This document shows positions 31,257 through 40,852 of a stretch of 64,000 nucleotides of DNA, one piece after another. Source of the stretch: Polyangiaceae bacterium (GTDB lineage Bacteria > Myxococcota_A > Polyangia > Polyangiales > Polyangiaceae); the NCBI GenBank assembly GCA_025353725.1, contig JANXOF010000012.1, positions 124,001-188,000 of the forward strand, in the 5' to 3' direction. How positions within the stretch are numbered: position 1 is the first letter of the stretch; every line of letters starts with the position of its first letter. Position numbers and translations under genes: made by a program. The notes under the pieces are model-generated. The model saw nothing but the letters and a program-made list of their open reading frames with translations. It searched no databases and had not been told where the DNA came from.

Positions 31257-33002
31257 GTGCAGATCCCGATCTCAATTACCCATCAGACCGCAGGGGTCCT
31301 CTCGGCGTTCGCGGTCACGGCGCCCGCGGTTGTGGTCATTGGGCGGCAGTCGGATTGCGACGTGTGTTTGCCCGGTGACAACGTCTCCCGTGTCCACGCG
31401 AAACTCCTGCTAGGTGCGGGAAGCTTTGTCGTTGAAGACCTATCGAGCAATGGGACAGGGCTTTCGGGTGGCGAGATTCTGTACGGTGGCTCGCGCGAGG
31501 TCGCCTACGGAACGTCAGTGAATATCGGCTTTTATTCCGTGCTCGTCGGAACAACTCTTGCGCCTGCGCATCCCACGGCTGGTGTGACCGGACCGACACG
31601 CGCGGCGCTCGCGCAGCCCTCGACCGCGCTGTCGGTCGCCGCGACGGGAGTCCGCGCCCGCAACGATGAACGCGAGGTCGTGCGGGCTGGTGTACCCGAC
31701 GCCGCACCCGCGCGAGTACTGCCGACGCCAGTGGCGTTCGACGCCGTGGGGCTCCGACGCCGAATCCACCAGGAACTGTTGAAGAACGTCGACCTCACCA
31801 AAATGGACGCCATGCGTTCGAACGACGCGGCGCTGCGGCCTCGGGTTATCACCGCTCTAAAGCGCATTGTGCGCGAGCTTGAATCAGAGATTCCTGCGCA
31901 CATCGTGCGCGATGCCTTTATTGGTGAACTGGTAGAAGAGGCGTTGGGACTCGGTCCCCTTGAGCCGCTGCTGGCAGATCCGACGGTGACTGAGATTATG
32001 GTCGTCGACCCGCAGACGATTTACGTAGAACGAGCGGGCCGTCTTGTGCTTACGGGCGCGATGTTCACGGACGACGAGCGGGTGCGGGCGGTCATTGAGC
32101 GTATTGTGACGCCGCTCGGGCGAAGGATTGATGAATCACAACCCCTTGTGGACGCGCGCTTACGTGACGGTTCGCGCGTGAACGCCATTATTCGTCCACT
32201 CGCGCTTCGTGGCACGTGCATTACGATTCGTAAATTTCCAAAAAGGCGCCTCACCGTGGAGGATATGACCGCGCTAAACTCGTTTACGCCAAAAATGGCC
32301 CGATTTCTTGCGCGTTGCGTCCTCGTAAAGAAGAACATCCTCATCTCGGGCGGTACAGGAAGTGGGAAGACGACGCTGCTGAATGTGCTTTCGAGCACGA
32401 TTCCGGCGGACGAGCGAATTGTGACGATTGAGGACGCGGCCGAGTTGCAGCTTACGCAGCCGCACGTCGTGACGCTCGAGACCAAAGCCGCGAACATGGA
32501 AGGAAAGGGCGCCTTCACGATTCGCGAACTCGTCAAAAACGCGCTTCGTATGCGTCCCGACCGGATCATCGTCGGTGAGTGCCGTGGTGGTGAGGCGCTC
32601 GATATGCTGCAGGCCATGAACACGGGTCACGATGGGTCGCTGACCACGATTCACGCCAACTCTCCTGTCGAGGCGTTAGGTCGACTCGAGACCCTCTCTT
32701 TGATGGCCGGCCTCGATCTGCCCGCGCGTGCCATTCGGGAGCAAATCTCTCGGTCGATCCATGTAATCGTGCAACAGACTCGACTCGGCGACGGCACACG
32801 AAAAGTGACCCACATCTCGGAGATCGACGAGCTCGACGAAAGCGGTCGCTTTGAGGTGCGGACCATCTTCGAGTTCGAGCGTACGGGCGTCGGCACTTCG
32901 GGGGAGGTGCTTGGCGAATTTCAAGCCACGGGCTACCTACCGAGTTTTCTCGACGAATTCTACATTCGCGGCGTGCTCAAGCCCGGGGAGCCATGCCTAT
33001 GA
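31257..33002 (+). CDS. cpaF: FHA-CpaF fusion: Tad secretion ATPase
   Basis: 581 residues from a GTG with GAGG just upstream. An N-terminal FHA domain (about 1-98; VVVIGRQSDCDVCLPGD, SRVHAKLLL, DLSSNGTGLSGG) is joined by an Ala/Pro linker to a full CpaF/TadA ATPase. The ATPase has the helical N-domain from about 168, Walker A GGTGSGKT (365-372), acidic box TIEDAAELQL, and the Walker B region RPDRIIVGECRGGEALDML with GHDGSLTTIHAN. CpaF energises Flp pilus extension from the cytoplasmic face. The FHA fusion suggests control by Ser/Thr phosphorylation. Confidence 0.92.
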   Translation: MQIPISITHQTAGVLSAFAVTAPAVVVIGRQSDCDVCLPGDNVSRVHAKLLLGAGSFVVEDLSSNGTGLSGGEILYGGSREVAYGTSVNIGFYSVLVGTTLAPAHPTAGVTGPTRAALAQPSTALSVAATGVRARNDEREVVRAGVPDAAPARVLPTPVAFDAVGLRRRIHQELLKNVDLTKMDAMRSNDAALRPRVITALKRIVRELESEIPAHIVRDAFIGELVEEALGLGPLEPLLADPTVTEIMVVDPQTIYVERAGRLVLTGAMFTDDERVRAVIERIVTPLGRRIDESQPLVDARLRDGSRVNAIIRPLALRGTCITIRKFPKRRLTVEDMTALNSFTPKMARFLARCVLVKKNILISGGTGSGKTTLLNVLSSTIPADERIVTIEDAAELQLTQPHVVTLETKAANMEGKGAFTIRELVKNALRMRPDRIIVGECRGGEALDMLQAMNTGHDGSLTTIHANSPVEALGRLETLSLMAGLDLPARAIREQISRSIHVIVQQTRLGDGTRKVTHISEIDELDESGRFEVRTIFEFERTGVGTSGEVLGEFQATGYLPSFLDEFYIRGVLKPGEPCL

Positions 33003-33898
33003 TCGCGGTCCTCGCATGGCTCCGCGCGGGTTGCCACGGCGCGCCGCCGCCCGCCGCTTTCGCCGTCGGCGGCCTCGCGCTCACTTGGGTCGGAATCGCT
33101 TGGTTCGTTTACGTGACGAGCACCGACCCTCGCGGAATTGCCCGCCGTTCGTCTGCCGATTATGCAGCAGGACTTGATACGAGTTTTAGAAGTATGTTTA
33201 TGCCGCCGCGCGGCGTGCCTCTCGCATGGGGCCAGCTTTGCGCGGCGCTCTCTTCTCTTGCGATCTACGGGTTCCTTCATATCGACGCGCTCGTCTACGC
33301 GGCAGTTGTCGCTCTTGTTGGACCGCCGCTTTATGTGCGCAGGCTGGTCGCCAAGAGACGTACGCGTGTCGATAATCAAGTCCATGGTTTTGCTCTCGCG
33401 TTCGCGAACGCGCTAAAGACCACTGCAAGCATTGGCGACGCGCTGTTCACCACGGTGAGTGTGAGTGCCGAGCCGCTTCGCAATGAGCTGGAAACCGCGA
33501 TGAAGCAGATGAAGCTCGGAAGCTCGCTCGACGAAGCTCTTCTCGCGATGTCGTCACGCGCGCAATCGGGAGCCCTCGACGTCGTCGTATCGGCCCTGCT
33601 AATCGGTCGTCAGACCGGCGGCGACCTCCCGCGCATTCTCGAAGGTACGGCAAATTCGCTGCGTGAGCTAAAGCGGTTAGAAGAGCACACGGATGGCGTC
33701 GCGACTGCAGCAAAACAATCCCTATTCCTGGCGGCCTCGATAACTGGCGGGTTTGTTGTGTTCTTGCCGTACGCGATGCCGGGATTCTTGGATCCAATGA
33801 AGGAGACGCTCAAGGGACAGTTGATCGCGGCGCAGTGCGCCGCGGCCTACTTTTTCGCAATTTTCTTGGGTTACCGCTTTACTAGAAAGTCGATATGA
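32999..33898 (+). CDS. tadB: TadB-like inner-membrane platform protein
   Basis: 299 residues. ATG 32999 overlaps the cpaF stop (ATGA) and has GGGGAG at a normal distance; ATG 32993 is too close to it. Two N-terminal membrane helices, then a T2SSF domain (VHGFALAFANALKTTASIGDAL, LIGRQTGGDLPRILEGTANSLREL) and a C-terminal helix pair. TadB and TadC form the platform turned by the CpaF motor. Confidence 0.9.
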   Translation: MIAVLAWLRAGCHGAPPPAAFAVGGLALTWVGIAWFVYVTSTDPRGIARRSSADYAAGLDTSFRSMFMPPRGVPLAWGQLCAALSSLAIYGFLHIDALVYAAVVALVGPPLYVRRLVAKRRTRVDNQVHGFALAFANALKTTASIGDALFTTVSVSAEPLRNELETAMKQMKLGSSLDEALLAMSSRAQSGALDVVVSALLIGRQTGGDLPRILEGTANSLRELKRLEEHTDGVATAAKQSLFLAASITGGFVVFLPYAMPGFLDPMKETLKGQLIAAQCAAAYFFAIFLGYRFTRKSI

Positions 33899-34833
33899 CC
33901 CTCACCTCGTTCGGCTTTCGACAGATGCGTATCGTTCTCATCGCGTTCGTAGCGATTCTCACTTGGGTCTTGGCATTTGTCGTTGCCGCGCGTCCGTCAC
34001 GCACGATGTCACGGCTTGGCATGCGGGGAAGCAAAAGACAGCAGGCGCTTCTTCGCCGACCAGTGTGGGCGACGTTTGAGCCTCTTGTAAGGTGGATGGG
34101 TGTTCGCGTGAGTGGACTCTTGGGGTCGGCGACTCACGCGAAGCTCGATGCACAGTTGACGTATGCCGGTGACTACCTCGGCCTTACGGCGGACGAGTAT
34201 TTTGGACTGATCGTTCTTGCTGCAGTCGCCGCGGGCAGCATCGCTAGTGCCGTGGCGCACATGACAGGGTCTGGTGTTGCGTTAGCAGCTATACCGGTTT
34301 GCATCGGAGTTGGTGCTAATCTCCCGTACATGGTGGTCGACGGCGCGCGCGTAGAGCGAATGTGCGCCATCAATCGGGGACTTCCTTCGGCGATAGACCT
34401 GATGTCTCTTTCGGTTAGTGCGGGACTCGACTTTCCAGGAGCGCTAGCTCAGGTCGTAGACAAGGCGAAGGCTAACGAGGCACTTCGCGAGGAGCTAGCA
34501 TACATTCTTCAGCAGTTGTCGCTTGGACGAACTCGGTCCCAAGCTTTACGAGAATTCGGGGCACGCGTTCCTATCGAGAGTGTTCGTGAATTTATGCAAG
34601 CCATCATTCAAGCGGAGGAGCGCGGCAATCCCGTGGCCGCGGTGCTCGAAATTCAAGCGGTAACGGCGCGAACTCGTCGTTCGAAGCTCGCCGAAAAGGC
34701 AGCGACCGATATGCGAGCAAATATGGTGCTGCCCACGATGATGCTGATTGGTGTCGGACTCATAATCATCGCTGTTCCAACGGGAATGATGATGGATAAG
34801 TTCACCGGAGCACCAGTTGGCGCGTCTAAATGA
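33895..34833 (+). CDS. tadC: TadC-like inner-membrane platform protein
   Basis: 312 residues, start overlapping tadB by ATGA. Membrane helices at about 12-31, 100-150 and 280-305; a cytoplasmic T2SSF domain between (NRGLPSAIDLMSLSVSAGLDFPGAL, FMQAIIQAEERGNPVAAVLEIQA). Partner of TadB in the pilus platform. The adjacent start overlap continues through the next gene, so the whole set is translationally coupled. Confidence 0.9.
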   Translation: MTLTSFGFRQMRIVLIAFVAILTWVLAFVVAARPSRTMSRLGMRGSKRQQALLRRPVWATFEPLVRWMGVRVSGLLGSATHAKLDAQLTYAGDYLGLTADEYFGLIVLAAVAAGSIASAVAHMTGSGVALAAIPVCIGVGANLPYMVVDGARVERMCAINRGLPSAIDLMSLSVSAGLDFPGALAQVVDKAKANEALREELAYILQQLSLGRTRSQALREFGARVPIESVREFMQAIIQAEERGNPVAAVLEIQAVTARTRRSKLAEKAATDMRANMVLPTMMLIGVGLIIIAVPTGMMMDKFTGAPVGASK

Positions 34834-35711
34834 GCGTTGAATCTCAAGTCGGGCTTCGTTTCGTGCTCCGCTGGTCCGATGGGCGATCTGAGCAACTCGT
34901 CGTCGATTCCGAGCGCGCACTCATCGGAAGCGCGGCTCACTGTGAAGTGCGGTTACCACCAGAGGAATCACCTTCGGAATATGCAGACGTATTCATAGAT
35001 AAGGGCGTCGTCTGCCTCTCGACCCGTGGCGGGGAGCCAGCGGCAGGTCTTGCCTCAGCGCCGGGCGCCGCGAGCGTTTGGCAGCCAGGGCGCTCGCTCG
35101 TGATCGGCAGCCTGTCGCTCACGGCCGAGGCGATCAACCTAGGAGCATCGCGAAAGGGGACTTCTCCCTTTCTACTTTTTCTTTCGGTTCCCCTCGTCGC
35201 GTTGGCGGCCGCTGTGATGTACGGCCGCGTTCCCCCTCCTAGTGAAGCGACAATTCCCGAAGCACCTCCGCTGTTCGATAGGGCGGTAGAAGCTTGCCCT
35301 TCGCCCCGCGGCGAACAACTTGTGGCCTTTGCCTCAGAGAAGCTACGCGTCGCACTTGCGAAACGTGAGCGAAGCCCGTTTTCACCACACGACGGCATCG
35401 AAGCGGTTCCGCTTTTTGAGCTCGCTGCCGTGTGCTTCCGTGTGGCGGGCTCGCACGAGGAAGAGCTTGAGGCGAGGGGGGCAGGCGATGCGTTACGTAG
35501 GCGCACGGAAGATGAATATCGTGCTCGGAGGGTGCGCATGGAGCACGCGTTTCGCGTGGGCGATCCATTTGGTGCGAAGAGGGAACTTGGGGTCCTCATT
35601 CCGATGACTTCTCACTTGCGGGGACCTTACATTGATTGGATGGTGTGGTTGGATCGGTACGCGTCGAAAGTTGTCGAGGAGCGAATGAGTAGTGGACTTG
35701 GTCGACGATGA
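34830..35711 (+). CDS. membrane protein with FHA-like N-terminal domain
   Basis: 293 residues, ATGA overlap with tadC. Residues 9-100 read as an FHA-like beta sandwich (LRWSDGRSEQLVVDSERALIGSAAHCEVRL) but the Ser-Arg-His and Asn-Gly contacts are degenerate. One membrane helix at about 113-131, then a helical region of about 160 residues. The position in the operon suggests a cytoplasm-to-periplasm linker of the pilus machine. No close family recognised. Confidence 0.7.
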   Translation: MSVESQVGLRFVLRWSDGRSEQLVVDSERALIGSAAHCEVRLPPEESPSEYADVFIDKGVVCLSTRGGEPAAGLASAPGAASVWQPGRSLVIGSLSLTAEAINLGASRKGTSPFLLFLSVPLVALAAAVMYGRVPPPSEATIPEAPPLFDRAVEACPSPRGEQLVAFASEKLRVALAKRERSPFSPHDGIEAVPLFELAAVCFRVAGSHEEELEARGAGDALRRRTEDEYRARRVRMEHAFRVGDPFGAKRELGVLIPMTSHLRGPYIDWMVWLDRYASKVVEERMSSGLGRR

Positions 35712-36277
35712 GAACGTCGCATCTATTCCTGGCTTTCATGTTGGGCGCGACCGCGTGCAGGACCCGAGTGTCCTCTAGCGTCGAAGGGCGGAATTCGGTA
35801 GCAGCGGCTGACCGCGATCCTGAGTTGCTTGTCGCGCGCGGTCGTGAGCACGCCGAGACGGGAGATCTCCTTCGCGCCGAGCAGTACTTTGCAGCGGCGT
35901 TAGGCGCCGGAGCTGACGATCGGAAGGTTCTCCCGCTGTTATTGCGTGTTTGTGTCGCTTCTAGCCATTATCGATATGCTATCGACCACGTTGAAGTAGC
36001 TCTTGCTCGCGATCCAACGAATTCACGGCTCCGCTTCGTAAGCGGTGCCCTGCATAGCCTTATCGGTGCCCACGCCGCAGCAAGAGAGAGACTCGAACGA
36101 ACCGCGCGTGAGCTGAATGCTGATCCTGAAATTCAATTTTCGGTCGGAACGTTCTTTCGAGACGATTTGGTGGATACGGTTGGCGCTGACCGCTACTTTA
36201 GGGAGTACTTACGCCTCGCTCCGAGCGGCGTTCACGCAGAGGAGGCCCGCGCATCCTCGATGGAGCGACTTCGATGA
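35708..36277 (+). CDS. TadD-like TPR lipoprotein
   Basis: 189 residues, ATGA overlap. Signal LFLAFMLGATAC with lipobox ATAC (Cys17). TPR-like repeats follow: ELLVARGREHAETGDLLRAEQYFAAAL, DHVEVALARDPTNSRLRFVSGALHSLIG, YFREYLRLAPSGVHAEEAR. Size, lipidation and location match TadD, the pilotin-like TPR lipoprotein that helps the Tad secretin. Confidence 0.75.
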   Translation: MRTSHLFLAFMLGATACRTRVSSSVEGRNSVAAADRDPELLVARGREHAETGDLLRAEQYFAAALGAGADDRKVLPLLLRVCVASSHYRYAIDHVEVALARDPTNSRLRFVSGALHSLIGAHAAARERLERTARELNADPEIQFSVGTFFRDDLVDTVGADRYFREYLRLAPSGVHAEEARASSMERLR

Positions 36278-37395
36278 TTCCCGAAATTGCGTTTTCCCAG
36301 ACGCTCCTTGAGTTTTTCGCTCCTATTCGGAGCTACCTTGATGATCCAACGGTCACCGAGGTCATGATCAATGGCCCCGGGATTATCTTTGTCGAGCGCC
36401 ATGGGAAGGTGGAGAGGGTACCCGACACCTTTCCGAATCAGAGGGCCCTCTTTGCGGCGCTCCGGAATGCGGCGCAGTACGTCGGTAAGCATGTGGATGC
36501 CGAACGACCTTTGCTCGAAGGTAGGCTCCCCGATGGGTCACGGCTCGCCGCCGTGTTGCCGCCCGCGGGCCCGGGGGGGCCCTACGTTGCGATTCGTCGA
36601 TTTTTTAGGGAAAAACTGACAGTTCAGCGCCTCGTAGACTTTGGTTCTATAACCCCCGATGCGGTCGATTTGTTGTCGACGCTCGTGATTTGTAAACAGA
36701 ATGTCGTAGTCGCTGGCGGGACTGCAAGCGGCAAAACCTCGTTTCTAAATGCTGTTTCCTCGTTTATTCCGGAGGATGAACGTGTCGTCGTTATCGAAGA
36801 TTCGCAAGAACTTCAGCTTCAACGAGAGCACGTCGTCACACTCGAGGCCCGCCCAGCAGACCCAAAAGGGCGCGGAGAGGTGACGATCCGACAGCTATTT
36901 CGAATTACCCTTCGGATGCGGCCCGATCGGATTGTGATGGGTGAGATTCGTGGTGGTGAAGCGCTCGACTTGATCCAAGCGATGACGAGCGGGCATGGTG
37001 GTTGCCTCACAACTCTTCACGCAACCTACCCGCGCGACGTGCTTGCTCGACTTGAGACGATGGCCATGATGAGTGACATTTCGATGCCGCTGCTCGCGCT
37101 TCGTGCCCAAATCGCTTCCGCTATCAACATCGTTGTACAGGTGGGTCGCATGCGGGATGGGTCTCGAAAAGTCACTCACATCTCCGAGATCGCAGGCTAT
37201 GACATCGTCCAAGGAACCTACATTATTCACGATCTTTTCGTGCGTCGGGTTCAAGGTCTTGACCGCGATGACAAGGTAAAAAGCACGTTTTTACCCACGG
37301 GCCTTCTCCCCTCGTCGCTCGAACATATTCAGGCTCAAGGCTACGAGCTCCCCGAGTCGATGTACGAAGCCGCGCGAGCGGTGTCCAGTCGGTAG
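36274..37395 (+). CDS. second CpaF-type ATPase of the Tad locus
   Basis: 373 residues, ATGA overlap with the TPR lipoprotein. Lacks the FHA domain and the roughly 60-residue helical segment that precede the core in the first CpaF; begins directly at the ATPase N-domain (LDDPTVTEVMINGPGIIFVERHG). Walker A GGTASGKT (148-155), acidic box VIEDSQELQL, Walker B RPDRIVMGEIRGGEALDL, and GHGGCLTTLHA are intact, so it should hydrolyse ATP. Homologous to, but clearly diverged from, the first ATPase. Last gene of the plus-strand operon; possibly a retraction motor or a partner subunit. Confidence 0.88.
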   Translation: MIPEIAFSQTLLEFFAPIRSYLDDPTVTEVMINGPGIIFVERHGKVERVPDTFPNQRALFAALRNAAQYVGKHVDAERPLLEGRLPDGSRLAAVLPPAGPGGPYVAIRRFFREKLTVQRLVDFGSITPDAVDLLSTLVICKQNVVVAGGTASGKTSFLNAVSSFIPEDERVVVIEDSQELQLQREHVVTLEARPADPKGRGEVTIRQLFRITLRMRPDRIVMGEIRGGEALDLIQAMTSGHGGCLTTLHATYPRDVLARLETMAMMSDISMPLLALRAQIASAINIVVQVGRMRDGSRKVTHISEIAGYDIVQGTYIIHDLFVRRVQGLDRDDKVKSTFLPTGLLPSSLEHIQAQGYELPESMYEAARAVSSR

Positions 37396-37442
37396 ATTGA
37401 ACTTTAGCGACGTTCTGCACAGACCGATTCGCCACGATTCGT

Positions 37443-38321
37443 TTACTCGAGGACGGCCGCGCGGGTTACCGGGTTTGAGCTTGGCGACGGCATCGGGGCG
37501 ATTGTGATTACAGCGCTTCCGCTAACGACTTGAAACGAAGCGACAATTTCTGTTGTGCCGTTTCTGTAAGCGCGTACGTCGTCGAGTGAGTTGGCCACTG
37601 CACTCGACCCAACGAGGCCCGCAGCCGCCATATCTTCATCGTAGCTGCGAAGAGCGGTGGCCAGCGATACACGGGTCTCGTAGATGCGAACGGCGTGGTC
37701 GCCAATGGTCGCGACGAGGGACCTCCGAGCCTCTCGCGGGCGCGGAATGCCTACGAAGTCTCCGCCTGGCGCGTCCGAAACGGCAGGAAACATGTCACTG
37801 AGAGACGTCTCGTCGATCGTCGAGATAGAGAGAACGCTTGTTGTCTTGTCGTCGATCCGCGTGGCCAGCACGTAGCGTACGCGCGGCGCGTGGTCTGTTT
37901 GGTCGTTATCGTTATCTCGTTGAAAAACGCAAAGCCCTGCCGACGCGCCCTCTGTCGCTTCGCGTCGCACGTGTTCGAGTTTCAATAAGTCTCGAGCGGC
38001 ACCCTCGCCCGTCGAACCCACGATTCCCAACGCTCGATCCCGATCACCCGCGGCGCACTCGTGAAGTACGCTCTCAACTGCCGCGGTCGTATTGCCCGCG
38101 ACGGTCGACGTGCGAAAAAACACGGCTGCGCCGTTGATGGTCACCCGCTCGCCGTCATGAAGAGTCGGCGCAATGAACTTTACGCTTTGGAGAAGCACCG
38201 TCATCGAAGCGCGATCGCTCTTCTCCCTACGCTTTTCAGTTACCGCACGGGCGACAGCAAAACCGCCGCACAGAGTCATGAGCGTTGTGCAAAGAATGGT
38301 GCGAGCGGCTGCGGAGACCAT
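37443..38321 (-). CDS. exported protein of the Tad locus, unknown function
   Basis: 292 residues from ATG 38321; the open frame upstream runs into the preceding gene and is not used. One N-terminal hydrophobic helix (TILCTTLMTLCGGFAVARAV) followed by Lys/Arg, then a soluble domain of about 260 residues with no recognised fold. Last gene of the minus-strand pilin operon and convergent with the second ATPase (47 bp gap). Its place suggests a pilus accessory role. Confidence 0.65.
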   Translation of the reverse strand: MVSAAARTILCTTLMTLCGGFAVARAVTEKRREKSDRASMTVLLQSVKFIAPTLHDGERVTINGAAVFFRTSTVAGNTTAAVESVLHECAAGDRDRALGIVGSTGEGAARDLLKLEHVRREATEGASAGLCVFQRDNDNDQTDHAPRVRYVLATRIDDKTTSVLSISTIDETSLSDMFPAVSDAPGGDFVGIPRPREARRSLVATIGDHAVRIYETRVSLATALRSYDEDMAAAGLVGSSAVANSLDDVRAYRNGTTEIVASFQVVSGSAVITIAPMPSPSSNPVTRAAVLE

Positions 38322-38331
38322 CGATAGTGCG

Positions 38332-38874
38332 TCAGAAGCCGGCGATGTTGATGTCGAAAATTGATTTCCGATACTGGTCGATGCTGGTCTGGGAGACATC
38401 TTTGGGCCGCTCTTGACAGGCGAGCGACCGTTCCGCGTAAAAGGTATGACTACCGCCGCCTACTGCAGCAGCACCTTGTACTCCGCCCTGCCCAATCCGT
38501 GACGTCGTGGCTTGAAGTGGAGCTGTATAGAGCGTCATCGTTCGCTGACTCCCTATCCCGAGGCCGGCGATCAGAGATAGTAGATTTTGGATATCGAGTT
38601 TCCCATTGGAGTGAACGCCGGTCGTTCCGGTCGGTGAAGCACCCGGAATCGTTGACGCGACGACGGCTTGTGATTCGCAATATTGCGCTGCAGCAGCGAC
38701 GCTCGACTGCTCCGCCGTGTCTTCGACCGACCGTCTCGCCGTCACGGAGTCGCTAAGGAGCTTCTCGCCCAGGATAAAGATAACGAACCAGCCGAGTACG
38801 GCAGCCGCTTCCAGCGTCGTTGTGATGTGAGAAAATCCGCGTTGACCGCGTCGCGAGCAGAAGCGTCGTCCCAC
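38332..38874 (-). CDS. TadE-like / pseudopilin-like protein
   Basis: 180 residues from a GTG at 38874 preceded by GGAAGGAAG; the much longer open frame overlaps the upstream gene and is excluded. N-terminus RRGQRGFSHITTTLEAAAVLGWFVIFILGE resembles a prepilin: basic leader, Gly-Phe-Ser junction and a membrane helix, but the Glu is at +9 rather than +5. The C-terminal domain is Gly/Ser/Thr-rich. Likely a minor pilin or TadE-family protein. Confidence 0.6.
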   Translation of the reverse strand: MGRRFCSRRGQRGFSHITTTLEAAAVLGWFVIFILGEKLLSDSVTARRSVEDTAEQSSVAAAAQYCESQAVVASTIPGASPTGTTGVHSNGKLDIQNLLSLIAGLGIGSQRTMTLYTAPLQATTSRIGQGGVQGAAAVGGGSHTFYAERSLACQERPKDVSQTSIDQYRKSIFDINIAGF

Positions 38875-38878
38875 TAGC

Positions 38879-40318
38879 TTACTTCCTTCCTGCCACGAGA
38901 GACCACTTCCACGCAGCCACGAACGGCTGGTGATCGTGAGAGACTTCGCTAAAATCGCTTCCTGGTCCGTCCGGAAAGTACCACTTACCGCAAGTTCGGT
39001 ACTCGCGCCGCTTCCGAAGCACGTTTGACGAAGCGGCCTGACCAAAACTAGCCAAATTACGCACCGCGTCTGAAAGGCCTGCGACCTTCTCGTCGACCGG
39101 TTTGGATGCATAGGCGCACGCGCGGAGGAGGTTTGAGTGATTCCAGTCTGCGTCGCTTGGCTCTCTCGTGCTTCCTCCGAGAGAAGAGAGATCAGGGATA
39201 GAGGGTAATCCGAGTTCCTGCAAATACGAGTCGGTGTTCTCAACGAGCTTGTCTGTGTCGCACTTGTCTCGGTCGAACGTGCATGTCACGAGAGCCCCGT
39301 TCGACGCCGCGCGGTACGTGTAGCCACCGCTCGCGAGTTGGCGCGGCGCCGATCCAAGGGTCATCGGAGCGCATTTGAGAAACGGTCGAACTTCTTTCGA
39401 GAATGTCGGTGTGCGCGTCGAGCCATCGTTGTCATCCTCCTCAAGCGAGGTTACTTCGCGCGCCTCGAACGCGCCGCAACCTCCCGAGCCTCCCCGCGAG
39501 GTGCGAGAGATCGAGCAGCGCATTTCTTCTTCGAGCGTCTTGCAGTCGGCGTCCGTTTGCTTGGCGACGCTTGGGACCTCAGGGAGTCGAATCGAGCCCG
39601 TGTTCGACAGTGCTCCACAGATGGCTTGTGGCAAGACTTGAACGAGTGCTTTCGGGAGTGCTGCCAGCAACGTTGGCATCATCATGGGAAAGGCCGCGCC
39701 CGGCATGGGCGACGACAGGGTATCTTTCTGCGCAAGCGTACAAGCTACCGTCGTGTTTGAACCGCCCCAAATGCTCTGGCGGGACGAGGGGTCGTCTATC
39801 CGTACGCTAACGTCGCTATCTGTTGAGCGAATTGCATTTGCTACTTGTTCAGCTGCGCTGAGCGACGCGACCTTATCCATGTCGCCGGACAACTTTCCCA
39901 GCGCAGACCACAGAAATAGCTGCTTGGCTCGAACCCACGTGAGTTTTGCAAGTGCGCGAGGCTTATTTTGCTGGTACCGCGAGCACACCATCGCCATATA
40001 GGGGTTGCCCCATTGCGGGCATGCGATCATGGCGTTCTGGTCCATCGTAATGTTGTCGGCTTCGACGGCAAATCGGGGCCCCATGATCGCTGCCGATATC
40101 GCGTTGTCGTTTGCGATAACGTTGGATGCGCGGGCGTGGTCGGCTGACATCTTCGAGGCCGCGTAGTTCGCGTGCCCCACGAGTGTCTCCTGGTGAAAGG
40201 ATACGTAGGCTTCCGTGCCTCGAAATGTGCCGATTCCGAACGTTATGGCTCCCAGAAAGAGCTGAGACATGGTGAGAGTCATCGTCCCGCGTTCACAGCA
40301 ACGAAGATTCTTGGCCAT
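38879..40318 (-). CDS. TadG-like protein of the Tad locus
   Basis: 479 residues, ATG start. N-terminus RCCERGTMTLTMSQLFLGAITFGIGTFRG is a single membrane helix after a short Cys/Arg leader, as in TadE/TadG proteins. The remainder is a large Cys-containing exported domain. No von Willebrand or other known motif is obvious. Between a TadE-like gene upstream (3 nt gap) and another downstream. Confidence 0.65.
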   Translation of the reverse strand: MAKNLRCCERGTMTLTMSQLFLGAITFGIGTFRGTEAYVSFHQETLVGHANYAASKMSADHARASNVIANDNAISAAIMGPRFAVEADNITMDQNAMIACPQWGNPYMAMVCSRYQQNKPRALAKLTWVRAKQLFLWSALGKLSGDMDKVASLSAAEQVANAIRSTDSDVSVRIDDPSSRQSIWGGSNTTVACTLAQKDTLSSPMPGAAFPMMMPTLLAALPKALVQVLPQAICGALSNTGSIRLPEVPSVAKQTDADCKTLEEEMRCSISRTSRGGSGGCGAFEAREVTSLEEDDNDGSTRTPTFSKEVRPFLKCAPMTLGSAPRQLASGGYTYRAASNGALVTCTFDRDKCDTDKLVENTDSYLQELGLPSIPDLSSLGGSTREPSDADWNHSNLLRACAYASKPVDEKVAGLSDAVRNLASFGQAASSNVLRKRREYRTCGKWYFPDGPGSDFSEVSHDHQPFVAAWKWSLVAGRK

Positions 40319-40321
40319 CGG

Positions 40322-40852
40322 CTAGCGACCCTCGTTCACGTCGCAGCCCATCGCGACCGTCGACCGCTTGGCCACAAAAACCACTCGCTTGGGCGAACCG
40401 GAACACATCAGGTCAGCAGCGATCGGTATATTGCACGGAAAGTCGCAGCGCAGTTCGACTTCAACAGCTCTTGTGCCCGGCGCTGTGCCGCCCGCGCCTT
40501 CTCGTACGTTTAGCTTGCACGCATCCCGTGATGAAGAAACAAGGCCAATCAGCGGTTCGATTGAGTCTCGTATTGCCGTTGCTCGCGCTCCCTTATACTC
40601 ACCGAGCGGAACCCCGCCGTAGTCCTTCGAGTCCGCGCAGAGAGTCTTCATCGTTGAGTCTGCTGCTACAGCCGTCGCATGGTCGACCATATCGCGCTGG
40701 ATGTAGTTTCGACCCAGCTGCATATTCATCATAAACACTCCGAAGACGACGAACCAGACCGGCGCCCATGAAATCAGCTGGGTCGTCGCATTGCCAAGCT
40801 CGTCATTTGCAAGTCGAGCGAGAAGTCTTGCTGCGGGGGACGGGACGCTCAC
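40322..40852 (-). CDS. TadE-like protein
   Basis: 176 residues from a GTG overlapping the prepilin peptidase stop (GTGA); the open frame extends upstream antisense to nothing but in another frame of the peptidase gene, so it is cut here. One membrane helix (LISWAPVWFVVFGVFMMNMQLG) followed by DMVDHATAVAADSTMK, the typical TadE layout, then a Cys-containing periplasmic domain. Confidence 0.7.
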   Translation of the reverse strand: MSVPSPAARLLARLANDELGNATTQLISWAPVWFVVFGVFMMNMQLGRNYIQRDMVDHATAVAADSTMKTLCADSKDYGGVPLGEYKGARATAIRDSIEPLIGLVSSSRDACKLNVREGAGGTAPGTRAVEVELRCDFPCNIPIAADLMCSGSPKRVVFVAKRSTVAMGCDVNEGR

